Origin: an uncultured Opitutaceae bacterium
Lineage (GTDB): Bacteria > Verrucomicrobiota > Verrucomicrobiia > Opitutales > Opitutaceae
Length of the DNA stretch: 64,000 nt
Assembly (NCBI GenBank): GCA_951813085.1
Contig: OX638348.1
Coordinates: 62,001-126,000 of the forward strand
Reading direction: 5' to 3'
A program made the position numbers and the translations under genes. Shown here in pieces: positions 63,830 through 64,000 of the stretch (the first letter of the stretch is position 1; every line of letters begins with the position of its first letter). Below the pieces are notes generated by a model that did not search any database, was not told where the DNA came from, and saw nothing but the letters and a program-made list of their open reading frames with translations.

Positions 63830-64000
63830 AGATTTTCTCCGGGGAATTGTTGGAATGATGGGTTGAGGGAATAGGCTCGACTTTGTTTCGTAAGAAAATT
63901 CTTTAGAAACAGTGAAGGACGGTAAGTACAAGGGCGCTCATTGGGAAACGCGCCGGGCGATTCTCGGAAAGCTCAAGCGCCGTGGGGCCCTGGCGAGCTC
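63830..64000. other. Right end of window, nothing supported
   Basis: The last 171 bases hold no complete gene. The stretch from about 63910 may start coding sequence on the plus strand, but too little is visible to tell. Confidence 0.3.

Overview
The window looks like a marine or sediment Verrucomicrobiota chromosome, most likely Opitutae/Puniceicoccales-like. This is inferred from gene content, since no rRNA or other marker gene is present. The evidence is the number of secreted formylglycine sulfatases (five near-complete genes plus one fragment), two DUF1080 proteins, a GH5 glycosidase with a galactose mutarotase and an SSS sugar symporter, and a metal ABC permease fused to a DtxR-type repressor.

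Layout. 1-7.2 kb: porin (cut by the left edge), NHL propeller, sulfatases and DUF1080. 7.2-15.4 kb: a cobalamin salvage block of cbiB, a cobalamin riboswitch, a TonB receptor, a BtuFCD-type ABC importer, cbiZ and a PduO-type adenosyltransferase. 15.7-17.7 kb: two paralogous EF-hand proteins with duplicated control regions and a small Gly/Arg-rich periplasmic protein. 17.9-26.6 kb: mutarotase, SSS symporter, TctC-like binding protein, two sulfatases, DUF2959 lipoprotein, DoxX-like protein. 26.7-32.2 kb: a manganese-type ABC operon containing an OprB-like porin and the permease-DtxR fusion. 32.3-35.1 kb: housekeeping genes. 35.6-36.6 kb: decayed genes. 36.6-43.5 kb: a foreign-looking island bounded by 30-bp direct repeats and carrying three large secreted-protein genes, two of them broken. 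44.9-45.3 kb: a tRNA / GIY-YIG nuclease / partial-tRNA cassette. 45.4-50.6 kb: GH5, folA, thyA, a GxxExxY nuclease and an S4 protein, separated by four copies of a 129-bp structured repeat. 50.6-58.5 kb: PDZ protein, sulfatase, PHP protein, DUF1080, a 931-aa Sel1 protein. 58.5-64 kb: a degenerate histidine-kinase-like protein, GtrA, DJ-1, a VWA/HATPase chimera and an OmpR-type response regulator.

How the genes work together. Sulfatases, DUF1080 proteins, GH5, mutarotase and symporter fit breakdown of sulfated polysaccharide. The cobalamin block imports corrinoids, removes the lower-ligand arm (CbiZ), rebuilds it (CbiB) and adenosylates the product.

Strongest unusual signals: (1) two related structured repeat types (three copies of about 157 bp, four of 129 bp) whose hairpins vary while staying paired; (2) the direct-repeat-bounded island; (3) the tRNA/GIY-YIG cassette; (4) a histidine-kinase-like protein with degenerate catalytic boxes; (5) an in-frame VWA/HATPase chimera. 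About ten genes outside the island carry single frameshifts, at least one in a G homopolymer, so some breaks are probably assembly indels. Lesion density in two island genes is far higher and looks like real decay.
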